Assembly: GCA_016794525.1 (NCBI GenBank)
Contig: JAEUJY010000113.1
Span: forward strand, 1 to 64,000
Direction: 5' to 3'
Length of the DNA stretch: 64,000 bases
From: Myxococcales bacterium
GTDB lineage: Bacteria; Myxococcota_A; Polyangia; Haliangiales; Haliangiaceae
Part shown: positions 17,415 to 26,010 of the stretch, piece by piece
Position numbering within the stretch: the first letter of the stretch is position 1
Layout: the number at the start of each line of letters is the position of its first letter
The notes under the pieces: generated by a model
Databases searched by the model: none
What the model was told of the DNA's origin: nothing
Seen by the model: only the letters and a program-made list of their open reading frames with translations
Translations under genes and position numbers: made by a program

Positions 17415-17783
17415 TCAGCTCGAGGCAGCGCCGAAGAGGATCGCCCCGACCGCGATCAACCCCAGCGGCGTCTCGAACGCGGCGTGCGCCATCGCGTTGC
17501 CGAGCCCCTGGTCGGGGTCCCAGCGGTCGCGGTGGATGCGCAAGCGCACCTTTCCGCCCGCCGCGCCGAAGCACTGCGCGTGAACGCGGCTGCCGTCGGC
17601 AATGGAGAGCGTATAGTCGGACGCCTGCCCGACCGGCCATCCGGTGTTGGCTCGGAAGAACGGGTCGTTCTCGGGGTGGTAGGTCTCGGGCACGAGCAGG
17701 TCGATCTTCTTGCCGGCGACGAGCTCAGCCCAACGGTGACGAACGAGATGGGTCCACAGCATGGGCAGCGCAATGAGCAGCAA
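17415..17783 (-). CDS. Small probable membrane protein downstream of the sigma-54 activator
   Basis: About 122 residues with a hydrophobic start (LLLIALPMLWTHLV), a polar middle containing DLLVPETYHPENDPFF and DYTLSIADGSRVHAQCF, and a C-terminal hydrophobic segment [18 protein letters not shown]. The start is uncertain: TTG at 17783 or the ATG at 17762. The frame stays open upstream into the end of the sigma-54 activator gene, one frame apart, so the two may be translationally coupled. I do not recognise the family. Its position makes it a possible third member of the island system. Confidence 0.5.
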   Translation of the reverse strand: MLLIALPMLWTHLVRHRWAELVAGKKIDLLVPETYHPENDPFFRANTGWPVGQASDYTLSIADGSRVHAQCFGAAGGKVRLRIHRDRWDPDQGLGNAMAHAAFETPLGLIAVGAILFGAASS

Positions 17784-17854
17784 GCGGGCCAGGTCGTTGA
17801 ACGCGTCCTTCCAATGGGTTGGAGCCTCTCGCTGGCCCGCGCTGGCCCGCTTGA

Positions 17855-19840
17855 TTAGCGTCTGGATCCGGTTGATTTCGATCGCCGCGGGCGCCCCGAG
17901 CCGGGGCGAGGACCTCCGCGAGAAAAATGAACCCCGAGCTTCGAGGCGGCTTCTCTCACGGCGCGCTCTCCCACACCGAACGCGCCGCCCATGGCCACGG
18001 CAGTCGGATGGAGTCGTTGATAGCGTGCAAAGAGTTCCGGGTTGGCGCGGACCTGCTCCCAGCGGTGCGTCGCGGATTCGCGCGGTGCCTTCGTCCGACC
18101 TCCTGGTGGCGCATTCCGAGGAGGCGAGTGATCCGGCTCGTTCAGCGAAGCCTCCTTCGTCTTGTGGACGATGAGCGCAACGATCGCTTCCAATGCCCCC
18201 TGCGCACCTGGGGAGAGACTGTCAACCCAAGCAAGGAGCTGCGCCGTCTTCGACGCCAGGTCGTTCTCGTGAAGGGCGGCGTCGCCCATCAGCCCGAGGA
18301 GTCGCTGGACCCAAGGCGGCAGGTTGTCTTCTGGTGGCGGGCGGGCAACGACATCCAGCCTTGCGACAGGGACGCCGTCTACCTGCGACAGGAGTTGCTC
18401 GAGCTCTGCTGCCAGTGTTCGAATGATCTGGTCGTGGCGGTAGACGGCGGAAGCATGCGCATCGAGGGCGACGCGATCACCTGCGATCGCGGTGAAGAGC
18501 GGGGAGCCAACCAGTTGCTCCATCAACTTCGCTGTCATGCTCCCCGGGATCGCACCGATACGAAGCGTGGCCGCAAAAACTGATACCAGCTCCGAGCGCA
18601 GCTTCGGAGCGGTCGTGCCGTACCTGGTGACCGTGTCGTGGTACAGGTCGACGATCTGGCCGGCCATCTTGCGCGTGTTGAGATACCCTGCCCGTATCGG
18701 CCCCGGGAGATCACCAAGGTCAACGCGGAGGATGTCGCGCGGGAACGGTTGGCCGAGTACCAGCGCTCGCGCGAGTTGGTCGACCTCCCGGAGATTGGCC
18801 GGCCATTGGTAGCCCTCTAGCGCCGCCCGAGCTGCGCGCGTCCACTCGACTATGATGCTGCGGCGTGCGTGCTTCGCGATGCATCGCTCGATGACCGGAA
18901 AGAGATCGCCGGCCCGTGCCGCAAGCGGAGGAAGGACGATCACATCACCTCGTAGCCGGAAGTAGAGATCCTCGCGAAAATCGCCCTTGGCGACGAGGAC
19001 CTCGAGGTTCCTGTGGGTAGCCGCGATCACCCATGGACCAACGGTCACCGGGCTGTCCGCGCCAATCGGGCGCACCTCGCCGTTGTTCAAGAACCGCAGG
19101 AGCCTTACCTGGACTTCTGCCGGCGTATCGCCGATCTCGTCGAGGAACACCGTGCCGTTGGCGTGCTTGACGATGACGCCCTGCCTGTCGCTCACAGCAC
19201 CCGTGAACGAGTTCTTCTTGTGGCCGAACAGTTCGGACTCGATCAGATGGCTCGGAAGGCCGCCGCAGTTGAGTGGACCGAATCCACTTGCTCCTTCGGT
19301 TCGCCCGCGCTGACTAATCGCGTGCAGCGCTGCGGCGAGTACCTCCTTGCCAGCACCGCTCGGGCCGTAGATAAGCAGCGGGAGAGGAAGCTCGGCTGCC
19401 TGGTGGCGGTGATGTCCGATCGCGAGTGCCATGTCCGCACCCTTCGCCAGCGAGAGCAGTGTCGCGGCGTCGTGGGTGAATACGCGGTCGAACTCGCGGT
19501 ACTCGCGTACTCGGCGCTCGAGCCAATCACGAAGCCTGGCGGCATCCGGGATCACGACGTATGACGCCATGCCCGTCCTCGGCGTCGCCCTCTGTTCCGC
19601 CCACGTCTCGATTCTGCCTAGCGCGTCGAGTGCGGCGATCTCCCTCAATAGACGGGACAGGTCCTGTGGCGGATCGTTCTCATCGTCCAGGTCATAGAGG
19701 ATGGTCAATAGCGGCCAGACGTCCTTCCAGCGTTCGGTCGCCACCGCGCGGCGAAACGCCGCGCGAAGATAATGGGACGCCTCACTCAGCGCCGGATGAG
19801 GGAACCAGATTCGCGGCTTCACCTCGCCTTGATCGCACAC
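17855..19840 (-). CDS. Sigma-54-dependent activator, atypical
   Basis: An AAA+ enhancer-binding protein of 661 residues. The AAA+ core (about 135-370) has Walker A GPSGAGKE (159-166), Walker B VFLDEIGD (Asp234-Glu235), FREDLYFRL with the arginine finger region (288-296), and WPANLREVDQLA. The sigma-54 contact loop reads NSFTGA (210-215) instead of GAFTGA; the key Phe and Thr are kept. Residues 1-130 are helical with no receiver, GAF or PAS signature. The C-terminal ~290 residues lack a Fis-type helix-turn-helix but end with a possible HTH (AVAMGGAFGVGERAVREAAS) and an Arg/Pro/Gly-rich tail. The start is GTG 19840; GTG 19822 is better placed for AAGGCGAG. It is divergent from the nuclease-STAND gene. 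Confidence 0.85.
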   Translation of the reverse strand: MCDQGEVKPRIWFPHPALSEASHYLRAAFRRAVATERWKDVWPLLTILYDLDDENDPPQDLSRLLREIAALDALGRIETWAEQRATPRTGMASYVVIPDAARLRDWLERRVREYREFDRVFTHDAATLLSLAKGADMALAIGHHRHQAAELPLPLLIYGPSGAGKEVLAAALHAISQRGRTEGASGFGPLNCGGLPSHLIESELFGHKKNSFTGAVSDRQGVIVKHANGTVFLDEIGDTPAEVQVRLLRFLNNGEVRPIGADSPVTVGPWVIAATHRNLEVLVAKGDFREDLYFRLRGDVIVLPPLAARAGDLFPVIERCIAKHARRSIIVEWTRAARAALEGYQWPANLREVDQLARALVLGQPFPRDILRVDLGDLPGPIRAGYLNTRKMAGQIVDLYHDTVTRYGTTAPKLRSELVSVFAATLRIGAIPGSMTAKLMEQLVGSPLFTAIAGDRVALDAHASAVYRHDQIIRTLAAELEQLLSQVDGVPVARLDVVARPPPEDNLPPWVQRLLGLMGDAALHENDLASKTAQLLAWVDSLSPGAQGALEAIVALIVHKTKEASLNEPDHSPPRNAPPGGRTKAPRESATHRWEQVRANPELFARYQRLHPTAVAMGGAFGVGERAVREAASKLGVHFSRGGPRPGSGRPRRSKSTGSRR

Positions 19841-20015
19841 GGGTACGACGAAGCTGCGCGGCTCGTCGGAAGAAGTGATCCCGGGATCTCCGGGATCGCA
19901 TCCAGGAAACCAGTCCCCTTGCCGGCTAGGTCGCGACGACTTACTGATGCGAGGGTTACGCGCGGCGCCCCCACATCGAAGGCGTCAACAAGATGACCTA
20001 TGGCGGACAAGCATC

Positions 20016-23000
20016 ATGGATTTTGATTGGAACAAGATCGGTAGCGGCCCCAAATTCAACGCCCTCGTGAGCGCACTGCTCCGCCAAGACGATCACAAGG
20101 CTCGCATCTTCAACCGGGAGGGCAAGGACGGCGCGATCGACGCCCTCTCTGGCGATGGAAAGACCGTCTTTCAATCGAAGTATCACCACGGCGGCTCCTC
20201 CTCCTTGGCCTTCGCCGACGCCAAGAAGGAGCTCGCCAAGATCGAGAAGCACCGGACCGCGGGCGACAAGTGGTACGCGACCTGGCATCCGGTCGAGCAC
20301 TGGTGCCTCGTTACCAACGTCCCGTTCGGGACGCAGGACGAGCAACGGTGGAAGGACGAGGTGGAGCCCGAGTTCGCGAAGCTGGGCCTCACAGCCGCCT
20401 ACAAGACGTCAGCGGACCTCCAGCTTCGCCTCATCCGGCACCGCGACATCGCGGACGCGTTCTTCGGCGATCGCCCCCGCCTGTTCGTCTCCCTTGCCGA
20501 ACACCGGGAGGCTCTCATCCGCCGCGAGGTGCTCGAGCGCTCCTACGACATCCCGCTCGAAGGTCGCGAGGCCGAGATGGCGACGGTCCGCGACTTCGTC
20601 CAGAACTCGGCGCACCATGTTCTCCTTGTCGAGGGCGAAGGCGGCGTCGGGAAGACGCGGCTCCAGTACGAAGCGGCGGCTGCGCTCGCCGACGAAGGCA
20701 TCGTCGAGACCGTCTATTGCGGGACGGCGCACCTAGCCGCGAGCCCGAGCTGGTACCTGGGCATCGTCCCCGAGTCGACCGCGCTCGTGCTGATCGATGA
20801 TCCCACCGACGCCGAGTTCATCAAGCGTTTCGTCGGAGAGTTCGGCGATCGGACGAGGCACTGGAAGGCGATCATCACGGTGCGGTCGCAGCGAGACCCG
20901 GTCATCGCGCCTCTCAAGGACCCGCGCGACCGGCTGCTCGCTCCTACGCTCGTCCTCACGCCGCTGCCCGAAGCGCCCGCCGTCCGGTTGGCCTCCGAGC
21001 TGCTTCGCCCACTTGCCATCGCCGATGACCAGCGCGCGCGGGCCGAGCGGTGGCTGGCGACTGTCTGCGGGCGCTTCCCGATCTGGATGACCGTTGCGGC
21101 CAAGCTCCTCGAGTCGCGCGACGACCTGCGCGAGCTTCCAGCCGACGGCTTCAAGATTGCCAAGGAGTACGTGGCCGAGATCGTGCACCACACCCCACCC
21201 GAGATCGCCACGCCGGTGCAGGCACTCGAGGCGCTCCGTTGGATCGCCCTCGTGCAACCGCTCAACCGCCTCTCGGACGACGCCCTCGAGCGCTTCGCCT
21301 CGGCCGCCGGGCTGTCGTCGGCCGCTCAAGCCGTTGCCATCATTGACGACTTCGCCCGGCGGCGGGCCGTCACGCTCTTCGGCGTCAACAAGCGCATGGT
21401 CGAGGTCCGGCCCGACGTCCTCCGCGACCACCTCCTGATCGAATGGCTGACGGCCGATGACGCCGGCGGCGGCCGCCGGCCGTCTCCGGCGGCCCGCACC
21501 GTCGCCGACCAACTCGCCGCCGACGCACTCGAGGGGCGGCCGAACCCGTTCATGCAGCAAGTTGTGAGCTCGCTCGCACGACTCGAGTTCACCATCGAGC
21601 CGCCGCCGCCGTTCCTCGACCCTCTGGCGAACGCTGCCGTCGCGCTCGCCGAGCGGGCCTCCGACACGCTTGCGCAGCAGCAGGCCCTTGAACTCGCCAG
21701 CGCGATCGCGCTCTTCCGGCCAGCTGGATTCGCGCGCGTGTCGACGGTTCTTCGCACGCGCGACGTCCCCGTCGGTTCTTTCCGAACCGTACTGGGCGAG
21801 CACGGCGTGCCCCGTGCTCGCGTGCTCGGCGCCGTGCCCTGGGAGCTGTTCCGCGCCGCCCGAGGAGCCATGAGCGGGTCGGAGCGCGTCGCGATCCTCC
21901 GGGAACTCATCGAGTTGGTCGACATCGAGGCCGCGGCTCCGGCCCGCCGCGCGAACGATGGGAAGAGCGCCTCGGAGCTCCTGCAGCGTGTCCTTCACGA
22001 GCGGCACTCTTACCGGTCCAGCTTCCACAAGGAAGCGGCCGCCCTCGCGAGCGACGTCCTGAACCGCGTCGCCGCCGGTGAGCCGCCTCGCGAGAGCGCG
22101 AAGGTCCTCGTGGGCGCGCTCATCGCGCTTGAGCGGCACGATGGCTACACGTCGCCTGACGACCCGAATGCGTTCACGTTCGAGAGCTTCACGATCTCGC
22201 CCGACGCCGGTCTCGGGAAGATCGCCGCCTCGATCCGTGAGCGGCTCTGGGCGATCGCCTCGAAGGTAGGTCCGTTCACGCCGGCGAAGCGCTTCGCCTG
22301 GCCGCTCCTCGATGCGATGCACGGCGGGCTCAACCGTTCAGGCAACATCGCCGGCTGGCGCCGCCTGCTCCTCGACGACCTCGCGCGCTGCCTGGCGCTC
22401 GCAACAGATGCCGCCACGCAGCTCGAGGACCTCCAGGCGGCGAGGGCACTCTGGGACTGGCACGTGGCCTTCGGCGACGACGACTCGGAGGGGCGGCGGC
22501 TCGCGACGAACTGCGAAGCCGCCTACCTCAAGCACCCCGTTGTCGCACGCTACGCCGCGGTCTTCGCCAGCGACCGCATCGAATCCGACCGCGTCCTGCA
22601 GGAGGCGGCAGAGGCGTGGCCGGCGACGGCGACGGCCCAGGAGTTGGAGGAGTACGTCGAGGGAGCCCTCCTCTACGCACGCACCCACGCGGAGCGCTGG
22701 ACCGAGAACCGAGTGATCTCCTTCGTCTCCTACCTCGGCGAACGCCACGGCGCCGATTCAGGCGTAAGGGACTTCGTCGCCGCTCATCTCGCGAGGGGCG
22801 TGACGAGTCCGCTCTTCCAGGTCGCGCTCCGCCTCGCGAACGCCGCGCTCTGGACCGTGCGTCAGCGCGGCGACGATGCCTCCGTGCGCGCCTCCCTGGA
22901 CTGGCTCGACGCCGCGGTCCGAGACGACGAGGCGCGGCTACGACTGCTCGAATCGCTCTACCCGGGCGCAGGAAAGCTGGTTGCGCGCGTGTGGTCGGAC

Positions 23001-24011
23001 GCCGACCGGGCCTTCATGGACCGGCACTGGACGTTGATCGAGCGGCTGTCCGTTCAAAGCCGCTTCTTCGTCATGGGCCGCCGGCTCCAGACGGACCCGT
23101 CGATGATGGCGCGCATCACGGACGCGGTCGCGCCCCTCGACGCCGCCGCGCGGTCGGAGGCCGTCGTCGCGCTCTGGAGCGGCTACGACGACCTTCTCCC
23201 GTACCCGTTCAAGGCGGAAGACATCTCCATGCCCGTCGTCGACTTCCTGCTCGATTTCCTAGTGATGGAACCGGACCTGAGTGCGTCGCACGGCCACGCC
23301 TCGTGGGAGATCGAACAGATCCTCAAGGCCGTTCCCCGCAAGCCGGCTTCCTGGCTCGCGGAGGTCATCCGCCGCCGCGTCGAGGTGTTCGGGCCGCACA
23401 ACAAGCAGGTCGCGGCCGACAAGTTCGGCGAGTACACCTTCATCCTGCCCAGCGACGATGCGCTCATCTGGCGTGTCGTCGAGCGGCTTCCCGACGAGGA
23501 GCCGACGGCTGAGGCCGTCGCGGCGATCGCTCGCCTCTTCGAGATCGCCACAACGGACACCACCGTCGACTACTACCTTGGGCAGACGCTTGCGAAGCTC
23601 GACCCGCATGGACGAGTCGGCCCCCAGGTGGTCGCGCGCCGGCTCGCCGACGTCCTCGACGTGCCCGACGTCGACGCGATCTGTACGTGGGCCCGGTTGG
23701 CGGGCTGGTACCCGATCGGTTCGTGGCCGTGGCGCGTCATCGCGAGCGCCGCGTGCGCGCGCGTCTTCACCGACGCGACCGACGACGAACGGTACACTGT
23801 GTTCTCGGCCTTGCACTCGCATCGAATCCAGAGCTGGTCGGGAAGGCCCGGCGAGCTCCATCCGAGATTCCAGTCGGCCGTCGACGATGCGAAGAGATCG
23901 CTCGACGCTGAAACGGATCCGTTCCTCCGGCCCTACTGGGAATGGGCGGTGAAGGTCGCGGAGCACCACCGCGAGCGCGAGAAGGGGAAGCTCGAGGAAC
24001 GCGAGCTGTGA
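20016..24011 (+). CDS. Mrr-like nuclease / STAND NTPase, Avs-like candidate defence protein
   Basis: A 1331-residue protein. Residues 1-150 look like an Mrr-type PD-(D/E)xK nuclease: GKDGAIDALSGDGKTVFQSK has Asp42, Gln53 and Lys55 in the expected order. An NTPase core follows, with Walker A GEGGVGKT (207-214), Walker B LVLIDDP (Asp261-Asp262), and a TVRSQRD sensor-like motif. The remaining ~900 residues are mostly helical with repeat-like spacing, as in the sensor halves of STAND proteins. Nuclease-STAND-repeat is the layout of antiviral Avs proteins, which detect phage proteins and then degrade DNA. ATG 20016 (MDFDWNKIG) starts the conserved part. The sigma-54 activator is divergent, 175 bases away. 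Confidence 0.8.
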   Translation: MDFDWNKIGSGPKFNALVSALLRQDDHKARIFNREGKDGAIDALSGDGKTVFQSKYHHGGSSSLAFADAKKELAKIEKHRTAGDKWYATWHPVEHWCLVTNVPFGTQDEQRWKDEVEPEFAKLGLTAAYKTSADLQLRLIRHRDIADAFFGDRPRLFVSLAEHREALIRREVLERSYDIPLEGREAEMATVRDFVQNSAHHVLLVEGEGGVGKTRLQYEAAAALADEGIVETVYCGTAHLAASPSWYLGIVPESTALVLIDDPTDAEFIKRFVGEFGDRTRHWKAIITVRSQRDPVIAPLKDPRDRLLAPTLVLTPLPEAPAVRLASELLRPLAIADDQRARAERWLATVCGRFPIWMTVAAKLLESRDDLRELPADGFKIAKEYVAEIVHHTPPEIATPVQALEALRWIALVQPLNRLSDDALERFASAAGLSSAAQAVAIIDDFARRRAVTLFGVNKRMVEVRPDVLRDHLLIEWLTADDAGGGRRPSPAARTVADQLAADALEGRPNPFMQQVVSSLARLEFTIEPPPPFLDPLANAAVALAERASDTLAQQQALELASAIALFRPAGFARVSTVLRTRDVPVGSFRTVLGEHGVPRARVLGAVPWELFRAARGAMSGSERVAILRELIELVDIEAAAPARRANDGKSASELLQRVLHERHSYRSSFHKEAAALASDVLNRVAAGEPPRESAKVLVGALIALERHDGYTSPDDPNAFTFESFTISPDAGLGKIAASIRERLWAIASKVGPFTPAKRFAWPLLDAMHGGLNRSGNIAGWRRLLLDDLARCLALATDAATQLEDLQAARALWDWHVAFGDDDSEGRRLATNCEAAYLKHPVVARYAAVFASDRIESDRVLQEAAEAWPATATAQELEEYVEGALLYARTHAERWTENRVISFVSYLGERHGADSGVRDFVAAHLARGVTSPLFQVALRLANAALWTVRQRGDDASVRASLDWLDAAVRDDEARLRLLESLYPGAGKLVARVWSDADRAFMDRHWTLIERLSVQSRFFVMGRRLQTDPSMMARITDAVAPLDAAARSEAVVALWSGYDDLLPYPFKAEDISMPVVDFLLDFLVMEPDLSASHGHASWEIEQILKAVPRKPASWLAEVIRRRVEVFGPHNKQVAADKFGEYTFILPSDDALIWRVVERLPDEEPTAEAVAAIARLFEIATTDTTVDYYLGQTLAKLDPHGRVGPQVVARRLADVLDVPDVDAICTWARLAGWYPIGSWPWRVIASAACARVFTDATDDERYTVFSALHSHRIQSWSGRPGELHPRFQSAVDDAKRSLDAETDPFLRPYWEWAVKVAEHHREREKGKLEEREL

Positions 24012-24016
24012 CGATC

Positions 24017-24042
24017 GTTGAGCGGACACCCGTTCGCTCAAC
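24017..24042 (+). terminator. Hairpin after the nuclease-STAND gene
   Basis: GTTGAGCG (24017-24024) and CGCTCAAC (24035-24042) form a perfect 8-bp stem around a 10-base loop, five bases after the stop codon. There is no T-run. It may end the transcript or mark the border of the island. Confidence 0.45.
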
Positions 24043-24160
24043 CCTGGCCAGCCCGTTCTTGGTGCTCGGGTCGGTGCTGGAGCCGTTCACACCCCAGTTC
24101 ACACCTTCACCGCGTCGGCCGGGGACGCCCTGTGACACGTGGCGACGTGTATCTCCCAGG

Positions 24161-24619
24161 AACGAGGCCGGCCTGACGAACGGCACGTTCTACACGCACT
24201 TCAAGTCGAAGGAGGCCCTGGTGCGCGAGGCGCTGCTGCGCTCACTCGACCCGCGCCACGAGGACCTCGCGCAACTGCTCCTGAACAGCGACGCCGAGGC
24301 CTTGATTCGTGCGTACCTGAGCCCGGAGCACCGCGATGATCCAGGCGCCGGATGCGTGGTCGCCGCCTTGGCCTCCGAGGTGTCCCGGCACCCGCGCGCG
24401 ACGCGACAGACCTTCTCGACGCATAGCGCGCGCACGCTCGACGCCATCGCGGCCTCGCTGCTGTCCCGCAAGGGGAAGAAGGCCAAGCGCGAGGACGCGG
24501 CCGTCTTCATGGGGCTGCTCAGCGGAACGCTGCAGATCGCTCGCGCCACGCCGGACCGGGACGAGTCCGATGCCATCCTCGAAGCTGGCATCCAAGCCGC
24601 GATCCGGATGTTGAAGTAG
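24161..24619 (+). pseudogene. TetR-family regulator missing its N-terminal half-HTH
   Basis: The sequence reads EAGLTNGTFYTHFKSKEALV, the second half of a TetR helix-turn-helix, and continues to a complete C-terminal TetR ligand domain (GCVVAALASEVSRHPRATR) ending at 24619. The first ~40 residues (helix 1 and the start of the HTH) are absent; the bases upstream do not encode them in any frame. The frame is open back to a GTG at 24008 that overlaps the STAND stop codon, so a 203-residue product could be made, but it could not form a normal DNA-binding domain. The break at about 24161 probably marks the right edge of the island. Confidence 0.75.
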
Positions 24620-24658
24620 TCGCGACGCGACGCGCTCGGCGGGACGCAGGCGTCGCGA

Positions 24659-25003
24659 TCAGCGCTGGTTGGCGCGCTGCTGCGACTGCTGCTGCTGCTG
24701 CTGCGCGGCGGCCTCCTCGTCGGCGATGAAGGCGAGGGCGGAGGCGGCGCCGGCGCCGTCGACGACGGACTGGCCGGGGCCGGACTGGCCGGGGCCCGGC
24801 GGCGGCACGCAGACGCAGCCCATCTTGTTGGCGACGAGCACGACGCTGCCGAGGGCGAGGCCCATCGTGCCGCAGTGGTTGGCGCAGACCTGGGCGCCGT
24901 CGCTCGGCACCTCGAGGGAGGGCGCGACGGGCTCCTGCACGCGACACGCGCCGAGCCCCAGCGCCACCGTCACCGCCACGGCGATCCGACCGATGCTGTT
25001 CAT
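24659..25003 (-). CDS. Small lipoprotein with poly-Gln tail
   Basis: A 114-residue protein beginning MNSIGRIAVAVTVALGLGAC, a signal peptide with lipobox LGAC. The mature part has four cysteines in two pairs (VCANHCG and GCVCVPPP), a Gly/Pro/Ser linker, and ends with EEAAAQQQQQQSQQRANQR. ATG 25012 is an alternative start three codons upstream. No family recognised. Probably anchored in the envelope. Confidence 0.65.
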   Translation of the reverse strand: MNSIGRIAVAVTVALGLGACRVQEPVAPSLEVPSDGAQVCANHCGTMGLALGSVVLVANKMGCVCVPPPGPGQSGPGQSVVDGAGAASALAFIADEEAAAQQQQQQSQQRANQR

Positions 25004-25075
25004 GCGCCGCATCGTGCCGGGACTGGCCCGGCGCGGCAACCGGCGGCGGTCGATGAGTCGGACGTCGCCGGGCGT

Positions 25076-25927
25076 TCAGGCGCGGCGCAGGTCGAGCTCG
25101 CCGACGAGGATCTCGCCGCCGCCGCTGGGGCGGACGGAGTACCAGATGCCGCGGCGCGGGGTCGTGGGCTTGACGCTGAGGCCGCGCAGCCAGCGATCGA
25201 CGTCGGTGATGTCGCCGGCGGCGGCGGCGGCGGCGAGGCCGTGGGTGATGCCGGTGACCTTGCCGCGGTAGCCCCAGGGATCGATCACGCGATCGCCGAT
25301 GGCGAAGCGCGGGCGGGCGCGGGCGGCGCGCGGGGCGGGGGCGGGGGCGGGCGGCGCGGCGGGCGCGACGGCGGCGCGATCGACGGGGTGGCCGGCGTAG
25401 GCGCGGGCGATGACGGCGAGCGGGACGTCGCGTGCGTGGACGGCGCGGGCGAAGCGCCGGTAGCGGCGCGGATCGCCGTCGAGGATGGCCAGCAGGCGCG
25501 CCGAGCCGTCGACGTCGCGGCCGCGCGGGCGGCGGACCGGGCCGCTGTGCCAGCGCCGGTCGCGCGCCTGGCGCCAGACGCAGAACGTGATGTCGTCGCC
25601 GAAGGCGTGGTCGCGCAGCGCGCGGCGCAGCGGCGCGGGCAGCGCGTCGACGACGCCCGGCCAGACGCGCTCGCCGTTGCCGGCCGGGCTCATCGGGCTC
25701 TCGTGATCGAAGCCGAGGATGACCACACCGGCCCGCATGAACGCGATCTGGACGTGGTTGCCCTCGGACTCGCGCAGCCAGAACGTGCCGCCGCCGCGGG
25801 CGACGTCGTGGGTCGGCACGTCGGCGTCGGGATCGATCACGCGATCGAGCCGCGCGAGCGCGACGCACCGTCGCTGGAGGATCGCGGGCGAGGGCAGGGC
25901 GCTCGGGTCGCGGGCCGAGATGGGCAT
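25076..25927 (-). CDS. Unknown protein with C-terminal KOW/SH3-like domain
   Basis: About 283 residues from ATG 25927 (MPISARDPSALPS); an upstream in-frame start at 26002 reads as Arg-rich noise and would overlap the divergent gene. The N-terminal 170 residues form a mixed fold with FWLRESEGNHVQIAFMRAG and HAFGDDITFCVWRQARDRRW. A Pro/Ala linker follows, then RFAIGDRVIDPWGYRGKVTGI, which looks like a KOW/SH3-type beta-barrel of the kind that binds nucleic acid or ribosomal partners. The family is unrecognised. The gene is divergent from the MOSC fusion gene. Confidence 0.65.
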   Translation of the reverse strand: MPISARDPSALPSPAILQRRCVALARLDRVIDPDADVPTHDVARGGGTFWLRESEGNHVQIAFMRAGVVILGFDHESPMSPAGNGERVWPGVVDALPAPLRRALRDHAFGDDITFCVWRQARDRRWHSGPVRRPRGRDVDGSARLLAILDGDPRRYRRFARAVHARDVPLAVIARAYAGHPVDRAAVAPAAPPAPAPAPRAARARPRFAIGDRVIDPWGYRGKVTGITHGLAAAAAAGDITDVDRWLRGLSVKPTTPRRGIWYSVRPSGGGEILVGELDLRRA

Positions 25928-26010
25928 CGCGGCGATGGGACCGCACGCCGCGCGGTGACGCAAGCGCCGACGGGTGCCGCGGCAGCGGCGCCGCCGTGGC
26001 ACGGTGGCGC

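Larger units (their letters stand above)
16409..24160. other. Putative genomic island between tRNA-Gly and a truncated TetR gene
   Basis: Genes from 16481 to 24011 use third-position A and T more often than the rest of the window and contain several AT-richer patches. The stretch begins right after a tRNA gene and ends where a TetR reading frame resumes in the middle of its helix-turn-helix. No integrase, transposase or clear duplicated tRNA 3' end is visible, so the mechanism of gain is unknown. The contents are a GIY-YIG-like gene, a sigma-54 activator and a nuclease/STAND ATPase gene. Confidence 0.5.

Noticed and set aside
19898-19912. A -24/-12 type sigma-54 promoter (GG, 10 bases, GC) on the minus strand upstream of the sigma-54 activator
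   Set aside because: Only the GG and GC cores match; the flanking TGGCAC and TTGC bases do not. In such GC-rich DNA this spacing is expected by chance, and other equally weak matches exist in the same gap.
24043-24160. A duplicated 3' end of the tRNA-Gly gene as right attachment site
   Set aside because: No stretch matching the T-arm or acceptor end of the tRNA (16380-16408) is present. Only a 9-base direct repeat GTTCACACC (24084-24092 and 24097-24105) is seen, which is too short to call an attachment site.
23767-24186. A minus-strand reading frame with NWGVNGSSTDPSTK, considered as an integrase tail
   Set aside because: It overlaps the STAND gene on the opposite strand, has no recombinase motifs, and is best explained as a chance frame.
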